From positions 62,001-126,000 of the forward strand of contig NSJL01000006.1 of NCBI GenBank assembly GCA_002634385.1: DNA of 64,000 bases, read 5' to 3'. The notes below the pieces were generated by a model. That model was given only the letters and a program-made list of their open reading frames with translations, had not been told where the DNA came from and ran no database searches. Origin of the DNA: Nitrospira sp. GTDB taxonomy: Bacteria > Nitrospirota > Thermodesulfovibrionia > Thermodesulfovibrionales > Dissulfurispiraceae. The position numbers were made by a program, and so were the translations under genes. Positions 42,445 to 51,260 of this stretch are shown here, in pieces (the first letter of the stretch is position 1; each line of letters starts with the position of its first letter).

Positions 42445-43437
42445 TCAGACCAGGTACATGCCCAGCCTGCAGATACCCCAGGCGAGCACGACACAGGCGG
42501 GGATCGTCAGCACCCAGGCCATGATGATATTCCCCCCCACACCCCACCGTACCGCAGAGAGTCTTTTTGAGGCCCCCACCCCCATAATGGTCGAAGAGAT
42601 AACGTGGGTTGTCGAAAGGGGGAGCCCGATCCGGGAGGCGAACTCGATGAGGGTGGCCGCGGACGTTTCGGCTGCGAAACCGTGGATGGGTTTCAGGTTC
42701 ACGAGGCGGGCACCCAGGGTTTTTATGATCCTCCATCCTCCGAAGGCGGTCCCCATCGCCATTGCCACGGCACACAGGATGATGACCCAGACGGGAACGA
42801 CGAAACTGCTCAGTTTGTAGTAGCTGACCAGGGCCATGGAGATGATGCCCATGGTCTTCTGGGCGTCGTTGCTGCCATGGCTGAATGCCATATAGGCAGC
42901 GGACACTACTTGCATCCTGTTGAAAATGCTGTTGACCGTCGCGGGAGAGGAGTTCCTGAACAGGGTAATGAGAAACTGCATGAGAAAGTACCCGATACCG
43001 AAAGCGAGGACGGGAGAAAGAATAAGGCCCAGCAATACTTTGTAGACCCCTGCTTTTATGATGACCGATATGCCGGAGGTTGCCACAGCGGCCCCTACAA
43101 TACTGGAAAGGAGAGCATGGCTGGACGAGGTGGGGAGTCCGAAGTACCAGGTGATGATGTCCCAAATGATGGCGGAGAGGAGGGCGGAAATGATGGTAAT
43201 CTGGGTGACGCTGGCCGATTCCACGATGCCGGCCCCCACTGTTTTCGCCACTGCCGTGCCCGAAAGAGCTCCCACCAGGTTAAGGACGGCGGCCATGATC
43301 ACCGCGGCGCGCGGGGAGAGGACGCGGGTGGAGACCGAGGTAGCGATGGCGTTAGCGGTATCGTGAAAGCCGTTTATAAAGTCAAAAACAACAGCAAGGA
43401 CGATGACGCATAGGAGGAGAATGTAGGAATCAGGCAT
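42445..43437 (-). CDS. pit: PiT-family inorganic phosphate transporter
   Basis: A 330-residue membrane transporter with about ten hydrophobic helices. The two PiT signatures are present: DFINGFHDTANAIATSV near the N-terminus and AFSHGSNDAQKTMG in the middle. It is a low-affinity, cation-coupled phosphate (or metal phosphate) importer. The start at 43437 overlaps the DUF47 gene upstream by eight bases. The pair forms the common DUF47-PiT unit. Confidence 0.95.
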   Translation of the reverse strand: MPDSYILLLCVIVLAVVFDFINGFHDTANAIATSVSTRVLSPRAAVIMAAVLNLVGALSGTAVAKTVGAGIVESASVTQITIISALLSAIIWDIITWYFGLPTSSSHALLSSIVGAAVATSGISVIIKAGVYKVLLGLILSPVLAFGIGYFLMQFLITLFRNSSPATVNSIFNRMQVVSAAYMAFSHGSNDAQKTMGIISMALVSYYKLSSFVVPVWVIILCAVAMAMGTAFGGWRIIKTLGARLVNLKPIHGFAAETSAATLIEFASRIGLPLSTTHVISSTIMGVGASKRLSAVRWGVGGNIIMAWVLTIPACVVLAWGICRLGMYLV

Positions 43438-44050
43438 GTTTGAGAATGATGGCTTCTATAATATTGGCAACATCCTCGCACCGGTCGGAGGCATCTTCGA
43501 GAATCTCGTAGATCTCCTTCCATTTGATAATGAAAATCGGGTCGTCCGAATGATGATCGAACAGCTTGCCGAGCGCATCCCTGAAATCCCTGTCGATCCG
43601 GTTTTCGAGCCTGTTGATCTCGATACAGAATTCCTGGACATGCGAGTAGTTCTTCTCTTTGAGCTTCCGTATGGTTTTATTGATGACTTCGGTGGTAAGA
43701 AGGAGATCCTTCGACATGGAGACCGCCTCCGGGGTCGCTTTTTTCAGTTTGAATACGGTCATCCTGTCCACCGCGCTCCAGATGAGATCAATCACATCGT
43801 CCAGCCTCGAAGCAAGGGCATAGAGGTCCTCCCGGTCGATGGGGGTGATGAAGGTCTTGTTGAGCTTCTTCATGATGTCATGGGTCAGCATATCCCCTTC
43901 CTGCTCCACCTCGTAGATCTCCTTGGCCAGAGTTTCCATGTTTTCGCTGCTTTCCATCAGGGTAACAAGGAGGGTTGCGCCTTTGGTGACATTGGAGGCC
44001 GCTCTGTCGAACAATTCGAAAAAATCTATTTCTTTTGGGAAAAGCTTCAT
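43430..44050 (-). CDS. DUF47 (PhoU-like) phosphate transport regulator
   Basis: A 206-residue helical protein with the DUF47 pattern: LFPKEIDFFELFDRAA, the two half-sites YEVEQEGDMLTHDIMKKLNKTFITPIDREDLYALASRLDDVIDLI, and the later YEILEDASDRCEDVANIIEAIILKHA. The acidic clusters bind metal in PhoU-like proteins. It probably controls the PiT transporter, whose gene it overlaps. The ATG at 44050 gives the usual family N-terminus; an upstream ATG at 44074 is possible. Neither has a good ribosome binding site. Confidence 0.9.
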   Translation of the reverse strand: MKLFPKEIDFFELFDRAASNVTKGATLLVTLMESSENMETLAKEIYEVEQEGDMLTHDIMKKLNKTFITPIDREDLYALASRLDDVIDLIWSAVDRMTVFKLKKATPEAVSMSKDLLLTTEVINKTIRKLKEKNYSHVQEFCIEINRLENRIDRDFRDALGKLFDHHSDDPIFIIKWKEIYEILEDASDRCEDVANIIEAIILKHA

Positions 44051-44552
44051 AACAAGTTTGCCGACCGATAGCATAAAAAATGTGGAAGCACGAAGTCAAA
44101 CAGGAAGCGGGATGAAATGTGTAAGCTGCTGAAAATAAACCAATAAAATGTCTTTCTCTCTCCCAAAGAGAGGGGACCCCCGGGCAGAGCATTAAAAAGG
44201 CGATATATAGGAAAACAACGGGATTGCCTCAGGGTACGACCCTTCGCAAGGACAAAGACAGGAGGAGAGACAGATGAAGGCAGGGTGAGGCAGCAGATAC
44301 GACAGCAGATACGGCAGAAGAGAGGCAGTAGGTGAGGCAGAAAAAGACAGAAGAGAGACAAAGGAAAGAAACAGAAGAGAGTCAAAAGAGAGGGATCACT
44401 CCCCTGTCATTGCTCTTTTCCCCTCTGTCATTAGGAGCCCCTGATCCCCGGGGCAGCAGGGATCCTTTCTAAAATGACCCTGCGCGTCATTAGGAGCGGA
44501 GCGAAGCAATCCCAAGGGGATACCCACCACCGGACATGTAGTGCGTTCGATC
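44051..44552. other. Purine-rich intergenic region with REP-like repeats
   Basis: The 500 bases have no plausible gene. From 44260 to 44395 the plus strand is a GA-rich low-complexity tract of AGACAGAAGAGAG-like units and two CAGCAGATACG units. REP-like sequence follows at 44426-44513. DUF47 and ribF diverge from neither side clearly; both are minus strand. Confidence 0.65.
44426..44513. repeat. REP-like repeat (GTCATTAGGAGC...GCAATCCC)
   Basis: TGTCATTAGGAGC occurs at 44426-44438 and again as CGTCATTAGGAGCGGAGCGAA then GCAATCCC at 44485-44513. The longer copy matches the GTCATTgcGAGcgaAGCGAAGCAATC type of dispersed repeat remembered from many environmental bacterial genomes. A GATCCC-rich hairpin (about 44449-44465) lies between the copies. 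Confidence 0.6.
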
Positions 44553-45578
44553 TTAGAGAAAAAGCGGCACATTTTTTTTGCGGTCCAGGATGGTTCCGGC
44601 TGTCGCGATATCCCGCCTGATATGCTCCTGGAGCTCCGGAATGCCGGAGAACTTCTTCTCGTCGCGTATTCTGTCGATAAAGTGCAGACGCAGACGCTCC
44701 CCCACGATATTCCGGTTAAAGCCGAAAATATGTACTTCGTAGTTCATTACTCCATCGGGGAATGTCGGGTTCCTCCCGATATTGGCGACACCGTCGAAAA
44801 CCTCGGTGCCGGGAGACGGATGCAGGGAAAAAGGAGGCCAGATCCTTTTCGTTTCGCTCCCGTTTCCGGAGGGGAGAGGGCGGCCCTTCATGGATACCCG
44901 CACCGCATAAACCCCCTCTCTCGGGATGAGCTCATGGGAAGTGCTCAGGTTTGCGGTGGGAGTATGGAGCAGGGGTCCCCCCCTTCCCGCGCCTTTCACC
45001 ACGGTTCCTTCGATATGGTATGCCCTTCCCAGCATACACGCCGCCTCGCAGACACGGCCCCGGGAGAGAGCGCTCCGCACCCTGCTGCTGCTCACTTTCT
45101 CTCCATGCAACTGCGCATAGCGCACGACGCTCACCTTGAAGCCGTACTTTTTTCCCCGGATCCGGAGCATGGCGGTGGTTCCCTTCTTTCCCTTGCCGAA
45201 AGAGTAGCTGTGCCCCACGATCGCCCAGTGCGCCCCGATCTTTTCCACAAGAACATCCCTGATGAAATCATCGGGGGTCATGTGCGAGAAGGCCTTATCA
45301 AAGGTGATGCAGATGAGAACCTCGATCCCCATCCGGGCGATAAGCTCCCTTTTCTCTTCCAGGGTGGTGATCATCTTCAGCCCCCTCTCCGGGGCGAGGA
45401 CCCTCACCGGGTGCGGAGCGAAGGTGACGGCGATGGGGGTGCCGTTGATCTCGGCGGCCTTCTCCGCAACTTTCAGAAATACTTTCTGATGCCCCAGGTG
45501 GACCCCATCGAAGTTCCCGATGGTGACTACGGGATTCGGGTAGTGGAGCTTCGAGGATATCCGTTTAATGACTTCCAT
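44553..45578 (-). CDS. ribF: Bifunctional riboflavin kinase / FAD synthetase
   Basis: A 341-residue enzyme that makes FMN and FAD from riboflavin. The N-terminal FAD synthetase part shows VTIGNFDGVHLGHQKV, the HxGH-like nucleotide site, AVTFAPHPVRVL and IGAHWAIVGHSYSFGKGKKG. The C-terminal riboflavin kinase part shows GRAYHIEGTVVKGAGRGGPLL, TANL and GVYAVRV, then a GVANIGRNPTFPDG-type loop. An insert of about 30 residues (LPSGNGSETKRIWPPFSL) lies in the kinase domain and is longer than usual. The start ATG at 45578 has GGAAGAG; it overlaps the coaE stop by 14 bases. Confidence 0.95.
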   Translation of the reverse strand: MEVIKRISSKLHYPNPVVTIGNFDGVHLGHQKVFLKVAEKAAEINGTPIAVTFAPHPVRVLAPERGLKMITTLEEKRELIARMGIEVLICITFDKAFSHMTPDDFIRDVLVEKIGAHWAIVGHSYSFGKGKKGTTAMLRIRGKKYGFKVSVVRYAQLHGEKVSSSRVRSALSRGRVCEAACMLGRAYHIEGTVVKGAGRGGPLLHTPTANLSTSHELIPREGVYAVRVSMKGRPLPSGNGSETKRIWPPFSLHPSPGTEVFDGVANIGRNPTFPDGVMNYEVHIFGFNRNIVGERLRLHFIDRIRDEKKFSGIPELQEHIRRDIATAGTILDRKKNVPLFL

Positions 45579-46200
45579 TATCTCTTCCCGGCAGAGGCCC
45601 GGCCTTCTCCCCGCCCAGTCTCGATAATTCACGATAGATAGACTCAACCTGTTTCCGGGTTTCGTCCGGAGTATAGTTGTTGTCGATAGTGTAGTCAGAC
45701 CTTTCCCGTTTCATGTCGATCGGAAACTGGCTTTTCAGCCTCTTCCACGCCTCCTCTTCGGATATTCCCCTTTCTTCGAGACGCTGTACGGCGGTCTCTT
45801 CGGAGGTGAAGACTGTTAGTATCTTATCAAATTTGTTCTGGTATCCGCGTTCGAAAATCACCGGGGCCTCCACGATCACCAGGGGCGTTCCAGCAGCGTC
45901 CAGGACCTTGACCTTTTCCGCAACCCTGTTGAAAACCCGCGGGTGCAGGATATTCTCAAGACTGATCCTGAGGGAAGGATGTTCAAACACAAGAGCGGCA
46001 AGCGCCCTCTTGTCGATGCCCTCCCCTTCCGCAATCTCCTCGCCAAAGGCCTTTTTTATTTCATAGAGGACGGCTGGCTCGGAGAGGAGCTCCCGCACGA
46101 TGGCGTCCGTATCGATGGTTGCAGCCCCCAGTTCCCTGAACATACGTGCCACCGTGCTCTTTCCCATCCCGAAATTCCCGGTCAGACCGACGATCAGCAT
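45565..46200 (-). CDS. coaE: Dephospho-CoA kinase
   Basis: A 211-residue P-loop kinase, catalysing the last step of coenzyme A synthesis. Walker A is GLTGNFGMGKSTVARMF. The IDTDAIVREL motif, the HPRVFNRVAEK lid region and the VEAPVIFERGYQNKFDKILTV strand match CoaE. The ATG at 46200 has GGAGGGTGAAAG just before it and is preferred over 46221. The gene overlaps ribF at its 3' end; mutS lies 58 bases upstream. Confidence 0.95.
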   Translation of the reverse strand: MLIVGLTGNFGMGKSTVARMFRELGAATIDTDAIVRELLSEPAVLYEIKKAFGEEIAEGEGIDKRALAALVFEHPSLRISLENILHPRVFNRVAEKVKVLDAAGTPLVIVEAPVIFERGYQNKFDKILTVFTSEETAVQRLEERGISEEEAWKRLKSQFPIDMKRERSDYTIDNNYTPDETRKQVESIYRELSRLGGEKAGPLPGRDNGSH

Positions 46201-46258
46201 TCTTTCACCCTCCGGCGGCATCTCCGTGCTGAAGGAGGAGAGGTATGTCCTTTTCCCA

Positions 46259-48826
46259 TTACGAAAGGCCTTCCGCTTTCGCCCGCAGCTCGATAAGCTT
46301 CTTCATCGCCTTCTGGGGGGTCAGGGACTCTATATCGATACCCAGCAGTTCCGCAGCGAGGGGGTCGATACCGGAAAAGAGGTCCATTTGCGCGAGACGG
46401 GGTGACAGGGCCTTCACCTCTTTCCTTTCGAGCTTGTCCAGGACGACTTTCGCCCTCTCGATGACCGTATCGGGGAGTCCCGCCAGGCGTGCGACCTGTA
46501 TGCCGTAGCTCTTGTCCGCGGGGCCCTTCTCGATCTTCCGCAGAAAAATGACCTCGTCTCCCCACTCCTTCACCACGACATTATAGTTTCTGACCCCCTC
46601 CAGGGAGACGGCGAGGTCCGTCAGCTCGTTGTAATGGGTGGCAAAGAGGGTGCGTGCCTGCACTGTATTGGCAAGGAACTCGGCCACCGCCCACGCGATG
46701 CTGATCCCGTCAAAGGTGCTCGTACCGCGGCCCACCTCGTCGAGCAGGATCAGCCCCCGGCGCGTCGCATTGTTGAGGATGGTGGCGGTCTCGATCATCT
46801 CCACCATGAAAGTGCTGTGTCCCCGGGTGATGAAATCCGATGCACCGATACGGGTGAAAATCCGGTCCACGATCCCGATGGTCGCGGCGGCGGCCGGGAC
46901 AAAAGAGCCGATCTGGGCCATCAGCACGATCAGGGCGACCTGCCTCATATAGGTGGATTTGCCCGCCATGTTGGGGCCGGTGATCAGGAGCAGCCTGTTG
47001 TCTCCGCAATCCAGGTAGGTGCTGTTGGGGATGAACCTTTCGTCCATGGAGGCGATGGTATGCGTATTGATAAGCCTTTCGACCACGGGATGCCTGCCGT
47101 CCCGTATCTCGATGCCGTCGTCGTCGGTGATGGCGGGTCTTACATAATCGTGCCGCTTTGCGACCGTAGCGAGAGAGAGGAGAAAATCGATCGCGGCGAT
47201 CTGTGATGAGGTGTTCAGGAGCTGGGGGGCGAACTTCACCATTTTGTCGAGGATACCCTGGAACAGCTCGTATTCGAGCTCTCTGAGCCTGTCCTCCGCC
47301 CCGAGGACCTTCGTCTCGTATTCCTTCAGATCGGGGGTGATGAACCTCTCGCCGTTTGCGAGGGTCTGTTTCCTGATATAGTCGGGGGGCGCAAGGTGGA
47401 GGTTTGCCTTGGTAATCTCGATATAGTAGCCGAACACCTTGTTGAATCCCACCTTCAGGGAGGAGATGCCTGTCCTCTGTCTCTCCTCCGCCTCGAGGCG
47501 GGCGATAAAGTCTTTGCCGCTGGTCGAAATCTCCCTGAGTTCGTCGACTTCCCTGTTATATCCTTTGCGGATGAGGCCGCCGTCACGCGGGTTTGCCGGA
47601 GGGTTCTCCGTAATGCTGAAGGCGATGAGATCGGCGAGATCCGCAAATTCGGAAATCCCCTTCCCGATTTCCCTGATGTAGGCATTCGAAGAGGACAGCA
47701 GGCCTCTCTTGATAGAGGGCAGATGATCGAGGGAGCTCTTCAGGGCGACACAATCGCGGGGACCTGCGGTCTTCGCGATAACCCGCGCGGTGAGCCTGTC
47801 CATATCCTGGATTTTCCGGAGGGATGTTCTCAATTCCTCCGTCAGCTCATAATCTTCGATGATGGCGCCGACCGCCTCCTGTCTCTTCCGGATCTCCTCT
47901 ACCTCCAAAAGAGGTTTGGTGATTGCATTGCGCAGGAAGCGCCCCCCCATGGGGGTAAGGGTTTCATCGAGCACCCAGAGGAGAGAGCCCTCCGCCGAGC
48001 CGTCCCTCAGATTGTGAAGCAGTTCGAGATTTCTCTTGGTCACCGCATCGAGGAACATGCAGGAGGACTGGTTCAGTACAGAAATCTTCTTGAAAGTCAG
48101 TATCTTCTGGGTTTCCTCCAGGTAGGAGATGAGCGCGCCGGCCGATGCGACCGCAACGTTCATGTTGCTGCACCCGAACCCGTCGAGGGAGGAAACCCTG
48201 AAATAACGGAGCAGGGTCTTGTGAGCCTCCGTTTGATCGAAATACCAGTCGTTGTAGGGCGAAACGAAGAACCCCTTGAGGATTTCCTGGTAATGGAGGC
48301 TGTCCCCTATACTTGCCGGACAGAGAATTTCCCGGGGCTCGTACCTCCCTATCTCATCCTCCACCGGCTTGTCCGTTTCGTAGAGGAGGAATTCCCCGGT
48401 GGAAAGATCGGCCACCGTGATGCCGCACCGGTTCTGATAGGGAAAGATGCTCATGATATATGAATTCTCTTTGGGCTGGTCCGGCACATGGGTTCCGGGG
48501 GTTATCACCCGCACCACTTCCCTCTGGACGATTCCTTTGGCCAGTTTCGGATCCTCTACCTGCTCGCAGAGGGCGACCTTGTACCCCGCCTTGATGAGTT
48601 TCGAAATATACGAGTCTACGGAAAAGTAGGGGACCCCGCACATGGGGGTGGGATCATCTTTCCCCTTGTCCCTGGTGGTAAGGGCAATCTGGAGTACGCG
48701 GGATGCGATCCTGGCATCCTCGCCGAACATCTCGTAAAAATCGCCCAGCCTGAAGAGCACGATGGCGTCGTGGTACTTCTCTTTGATGTTAAAGTACTGC
48801 TTCATCAGGGGAGTCGGTTCCGACAC
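46259..48826 (-). CDS. mutS: DNA mismatch repair protein MutS
   Basis: An 855-residue mismatch-recognition ATPase. The mismatch-binding N-terminus has TPLMKQYFNIKEKYHDAIVLFRLGDFYEMFGEDA, with the Phe-x-Glu (FYE) that probes mismatches. The connector, core and clamp domains follow. The ATPase has Walker A ITGPNMAGKSTYMRQ, Walker B LILLDEVGRGTSTFDG and the AxATHY of LFATHYNELTDL. Length is normal for MutS1. The start at 48826 is divergent from the HDOD gene. No mutL is in the window. Confidence 0.97.
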   Translation of the reverse strand: MSEPTPLMKQYFNIKEKYHDAIVLFRLGDFYEMFGEDARIASRVLQIALTTRDKGKDDPTPMCGVPYFSVDSYISKLIKAGYKVALCEQVEDPKLAKGIVQREVVRVITPGTHVPDQPKENSYIMSIFPYQNRCGITVADLSTGEFLLYETDKPVEDEIGRYEPREILCPASIGDSLHYQEILKGFFVSPYNDWYFDQTEAHKTLLRYFRVSSLDGFGCSNMNVAVASAGALISYLEETQKILTFKKISVLNQSSCMFLDAVTKRNLELLHNLRDGSAEGSLLWVLDETLTPMGGRFLRNAITKPLLEVEEIRKRQEAVGAIIEDYELTEELRTSLRKIQDMDRLTARVIAKTAGPRDCVALKSSLDHLPSIKRGLLSSSNAYIREIGKGISEFADLADLIAFSITENPPANPRDGGLIRKGYNREVDELREISTSGKDFIARLEAEERQRTGISSLKVGFNKVFGYYIEITKANLHLAPPDYIRKQTLANGERFITPDLKEYETKVLGAEDRLRELEYELFQGILDKMVKFAPQLLNTSSQIAAIDFLLSLATVAKRHDYVRPAITDDDGIEIRDGRHPVVERLINTHTIASMDERFIPNSTYLDCGDNRLLLITGPNMAGKSTYMRQVALIVLMAQIGSFVPAAAATIGIVDRIFTRIGASDFITRGHSTFMVEMIETATILNNATRRGLILLDEVGRGTSTFDGISIAWAVAEFLANTVQARTLFATHYNELTDLAVSLEGVRNYNVVVKEWGDEVIFLRKIEKGPADKSYGIQVARLAGLPDTVIERAKVVLDKLERKEVKALSPRLAQMDLFSGIDPLAAELLGIDIESLTPQKAMKKLIELRAKAEGLS

Positions 48827-48940
48827 TTTTCAAACCTCTCGTCTTGTCTTATGATGTGCGCAAAGGGGAATGGGCGAATGGACCGCCGATGAGCGCTCCT
48901 TCTCCCCCTCTCACTCTGCGTTAACCGGCTGCCGTCACTT

Positions 48941-48982
48941 GGGTGTGCAGGCAATTTGTGCGTCGGTTCGCCCGCACACCCT
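48941..48982. repeat. Short inverted-repeat copy related to the MITE ends
   Basis: GGGTGTGCAGGC on the left and GCCCGCACACCCTA on the right (reverse complement TAGGGTGTGCGGGC) match at 11 of 12 bases. About 18 bases separate them. The outer flank is TA only on the right. This looks like a minimal or internally deleted relative of the 16160 element. Confidence 0.6.
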
Positions 48983-49099
48983 AGATTATACTACAGACGG
49001 TCGAAAGATTTGAAATTGCCTGAAAAATGGTAGTTCTGCGCCTTCGGAGGCGGGTAAAGGGCACTCCGGGAGCCGTGCCGGCAAAAACTCCGGGTTTTC

Positions 49100-49108
49100 T
49101 GGTACAAT
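49100..49108 (+). promoter_or_regulatory. Extended -10 upstream of the HDOD gene
   Basis: TGGTACAAT lies 35 bases before the ATG at 49144. Confidence 0.45.
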
Positions 49109-49143
49109 AGCGGCAATTTTCCGGGGGGTAATGAAGGAACACG

Positions 49144-50706
49144 ATGCAGCAGGGCAGACAGAGCGCCAAGGAAGCGGTACTGAACCGCCTTCTTAAAAAC
49201 AATGATTTTCCCGCCATGACCAACACGGTCAGTTTAATCAACAAATTCAAAGAAACGGAGGACGCCTCCGTTTCCGAATTTGCCAATCTCGTTCTGAAGG
49301 ATCACGCTCTGACTTCGAAGGTGCTCAAACTGGTGAATAGTGTGAGCTTCTCGCAGTTCGGGGAAGTCACCACCATATCCCGGGCAATAATTCTCCTCGG
49401 GTTCGAGAATATAAAGAATCTCGCTCTCACCCTGATGCTTTTCGACCATCTGCAGCGGAGCAGTTCGAACAGTGACCTTGTCGATACTATAGTAAAATCT
49501 TTCTACAGCGGTATCCTGGCGCAGAAGATCGCCCAGGAAACGGGCTTTGCCGACAGGGAGGAGTCATTCCTCTGTTCTCTTTTTCATACCTTCGGCAAGA
49601 TAATGATCTCCTTCTCCTGGCCGGAAAAAGTCCATGAGATCAAGGTGTTCGGACAGGAAAAAGCGGTATCGGAAGAGTTGGCGGCGCTGTCTGTTCTGGG
49701 GGCGCCCTACGAGGACTTCGGGATGACCATTGCGAAGGGGTGGAACTTCCCTTCCCGTATCGTGCAGAGTATGCACCGGATGCGGGGAAAGGAGATCTCC
49801 GGAAACCCGGGGGAACTGGACAGGCTGAACAGTATCGCCACTTTTTCCAACGAGGTAACGGGCATACTCGCCTCTGCCGCAGGACAAAAGGAGCGGCAGG
49901 AAAGGATCGAGAAGCTCATCACTTCGTTCAAGGAACATTACGGGAACTTGCGCGGAAAGCTGTCCGGCATTATTTCCTCCTCCCTGCAGGATCTTGTGGA
50001 ATATTCCTCTATCTTCAACTTCGACCTGAGGAGTGTTCCCTTCAGCAAACAGCTCCTGGGAGGGGTGGAGGAAGGGACGGCCTCCGGAGCAGTGGGCAGG
50101 GATACCCGCTCTTTCGATGAGCTTGCCGAGTCGCTGGGGACCATCGATGCCCTGCTCGAATCGGAGAGGAAAGAGACCCCGGAGAGCATCTTCACCGAGG
50201 GAATTCAGGATATCAACAAATCCATTCTCAGCAATTTCTCCCTGAACGACATTATCAGGGTTGCCCTCGAAACCATGTACCGCGGCATGCAGGTATCGGG
50301 CATGTCCAACGTGCTTTTTTTCATAAAGGATACGAAGCTTCCCGCGATGAGCGTACGTTTCGGCTTCGGCAGCGGGATCGAGGAGATCAAGAAGTGGTTC
50401 ATGATCAACTACGTGGAGTCGAAGGACCTCTTCAGCATATCCATTCTGAAGCAGAAAGATTTGGTTATTAAGACGATCGATGATCCGGAGATAAGAGGGC
50501 TGCTTCCGGAATGGTACCAGATACGGGTCTCGCCGCGCATTTTTGTTATTCTCCTCCCCATCACGATCAACAATAAGCCGATCGGCATGTTCTATCTCGA
50601 AGGGGACAGGGAGGGGTTTGTGAAGATCACCGGAAGCCACTTCAATTACCTTAAGATCATACGCGATCAGACAGTGATGGCGATACGGCAGAAACAGGGG
50701 TATTAA
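49144..50706 (+). CDS. HDOD domain protein with C-terminal GAF-like domain
   Basis: A 520-residue signalling protein. The HDOD domain covers about residues 20-220: LVLKDHALTSKVLKLVNSVSFSQFGEVTTISRAIILLGFENIKNLALTL and FLCSLFHTFGKIMISF. HDOD domains look like HD domains that have lost the catalytic His-Asp, and this one has HT in place of HD. The C-terminal region (about 350-520) resembles GAF, with MSVRFGFGSGIEEIKKWFMIN and ILLPITINNKPIGMFYLEGD. Such proteins act in c-di-GMP or chemotaxis-like signalling, without known catalysis. Confidence 0.85.
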   Translation: MQQGRQSAKEAVLNRLLKNNDFPAMTNTVSLINKFKETEDASVSEFANLVLKDHALTSKVLKLVNSVSFSQFGEVTTISRAIILLGFENIKNLALTLMLFDHLQRSSSNSDLVDTIVKSFYSGILAQKIAQETGFADREESFLCSLFHTFGKIMISFSWPEKVHEIKVFGQEKAVSEELAALSVLGAPYEDFGMTIAKGWNFPSRIVQSMHRMRGKEISGNPGELDRLNSIATFSNEVTGILASAAGQKERQERIEKLITSFKEHYGNLRGKLSGIISSSLQDLVEYSSIFNFDLRSVPFSKQLLGGVEEGTASGAVGRDTRSFDELAESLGTIDALLESERKETPESIFTEGIQDINKSILSNFSLNDIIRVALETMYRGMQVSGMSNVLFFIKDTKLPAMSVRFGFGSGIEEIKKWFMINYVESKDLFSISILKQKDLVIKTIDDPEIRGLLPEWYQIRVSPRIFVILLPITINNKPIGMFYLEGDREGFVKITGSHFNYLKIIRDQTVMAIRQKQGY

Positions 50707-50708
50707 TT

Positions 50709-50725
50709 AGGGTGTGTCTTCTAAC
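50709..50725. repeat. Solo MITE end after the HDOD gene
   Basis: AGGGTGTGTCTTCTAAC follows TTA directly after the HDOD stop codon. The first ten bases match the left end of the 16160 element and the flank is TA. No partner end was found within 50 bases. Confidence 0.5.
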
Positions 50726-50765
50726 TTTTCACTTTCCACTTGTTCAGTATCGGAGCGAGGAGAGT

Positions 50766-51230
50766 ATGGATCCGTTATTTGCTTTCGCAGTAAAGGAAGA
50801 AATACTGAGAAATGTCCTGAAGACCCACCGCACCCTCCTCCTGTCGGGATGGCACGGTACGGGAAAGACCACTACCGCGCTGAAGACGGGCTTGGAGACG
50901 GGCGGGGTAGCTTACTGCAGCGAGGCAGGAAACGGCATTCCGTTTCCGGTCGATCAGGACAAAGAGGATATCGTTGTGGTACGGGGCTTTAGTGAGAGGG
51001 AGAGCGCTCCCCCGGACCGGCTGCTGATTGTGGACGACGTAACGCAGGTGACTCCCCCCCTTGTCTCCCTGCTCGGCGACGAGGGGGACGGAAGAAAAGT
51101 TATCATCATCACCACGGTGCTTGTCGCGGTCAAAGAGCTCCTTTCCCGGGTGGATGCAGTGGTGCGCTTCAAGCATACCACCGCCGAACTGCTCCATTCG
51201 CGCCTTCACGATCTGCATGCCCGCAACTGA
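50766..51230 (+). CDS. Small P-loop ATPase of unknown function
   Basis: A 154-residue cytoplasmic protein. Walker A is SGWHGTGKTTTALK (residues 27-40) and Walker B is RLLIVDDVTQ, about 85 residues in. The remainder (VIIITTVLVAVKELLSRVDAVVRFKHTTAELLHSRL) resembles the sensor and lid region of a minimal AAA-like or DnaC-like ATPase, but it is too short for a full AAA+ module. The ATG at 50766 has AGGAGAG upstream. It starts 60 bases after the HDOD gene. I do not recognise a family. Confidence 0.7.
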   Translation: MDPLFAFAVKEEILRNVLKTHRTLLLSGWHGTGKTTTALKTGLETGGVAYCSEAGNGIPFPVDQDKEDIVVVRGFSERESAPPDRLLIVDDVTQVTPPLVSLLGDEGDGRKVIIITTVLVAVKELLSRVDAVVRFKHTTAELLHSRLHDLHARN

Positions 51231-51260
51231 AATGCATCACGGCGGGGCAGCCGACCGTGG

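Larger units (their letters stand above)
48827..49143. other. Divergent intergenic region between mutS and the HDOD gene
   Basis: The 317 bases hold no gene. They contain a repeat copy at 48941-48982 and the HDOD promoter at 49100-49108. Confidence 0.6.

Noticed and set aside
44260..44395. GA-rich repeats as a possible CRISPR.
   Set aside because: Units are irregular, with no constant repeat length, and no cas genes lie near.
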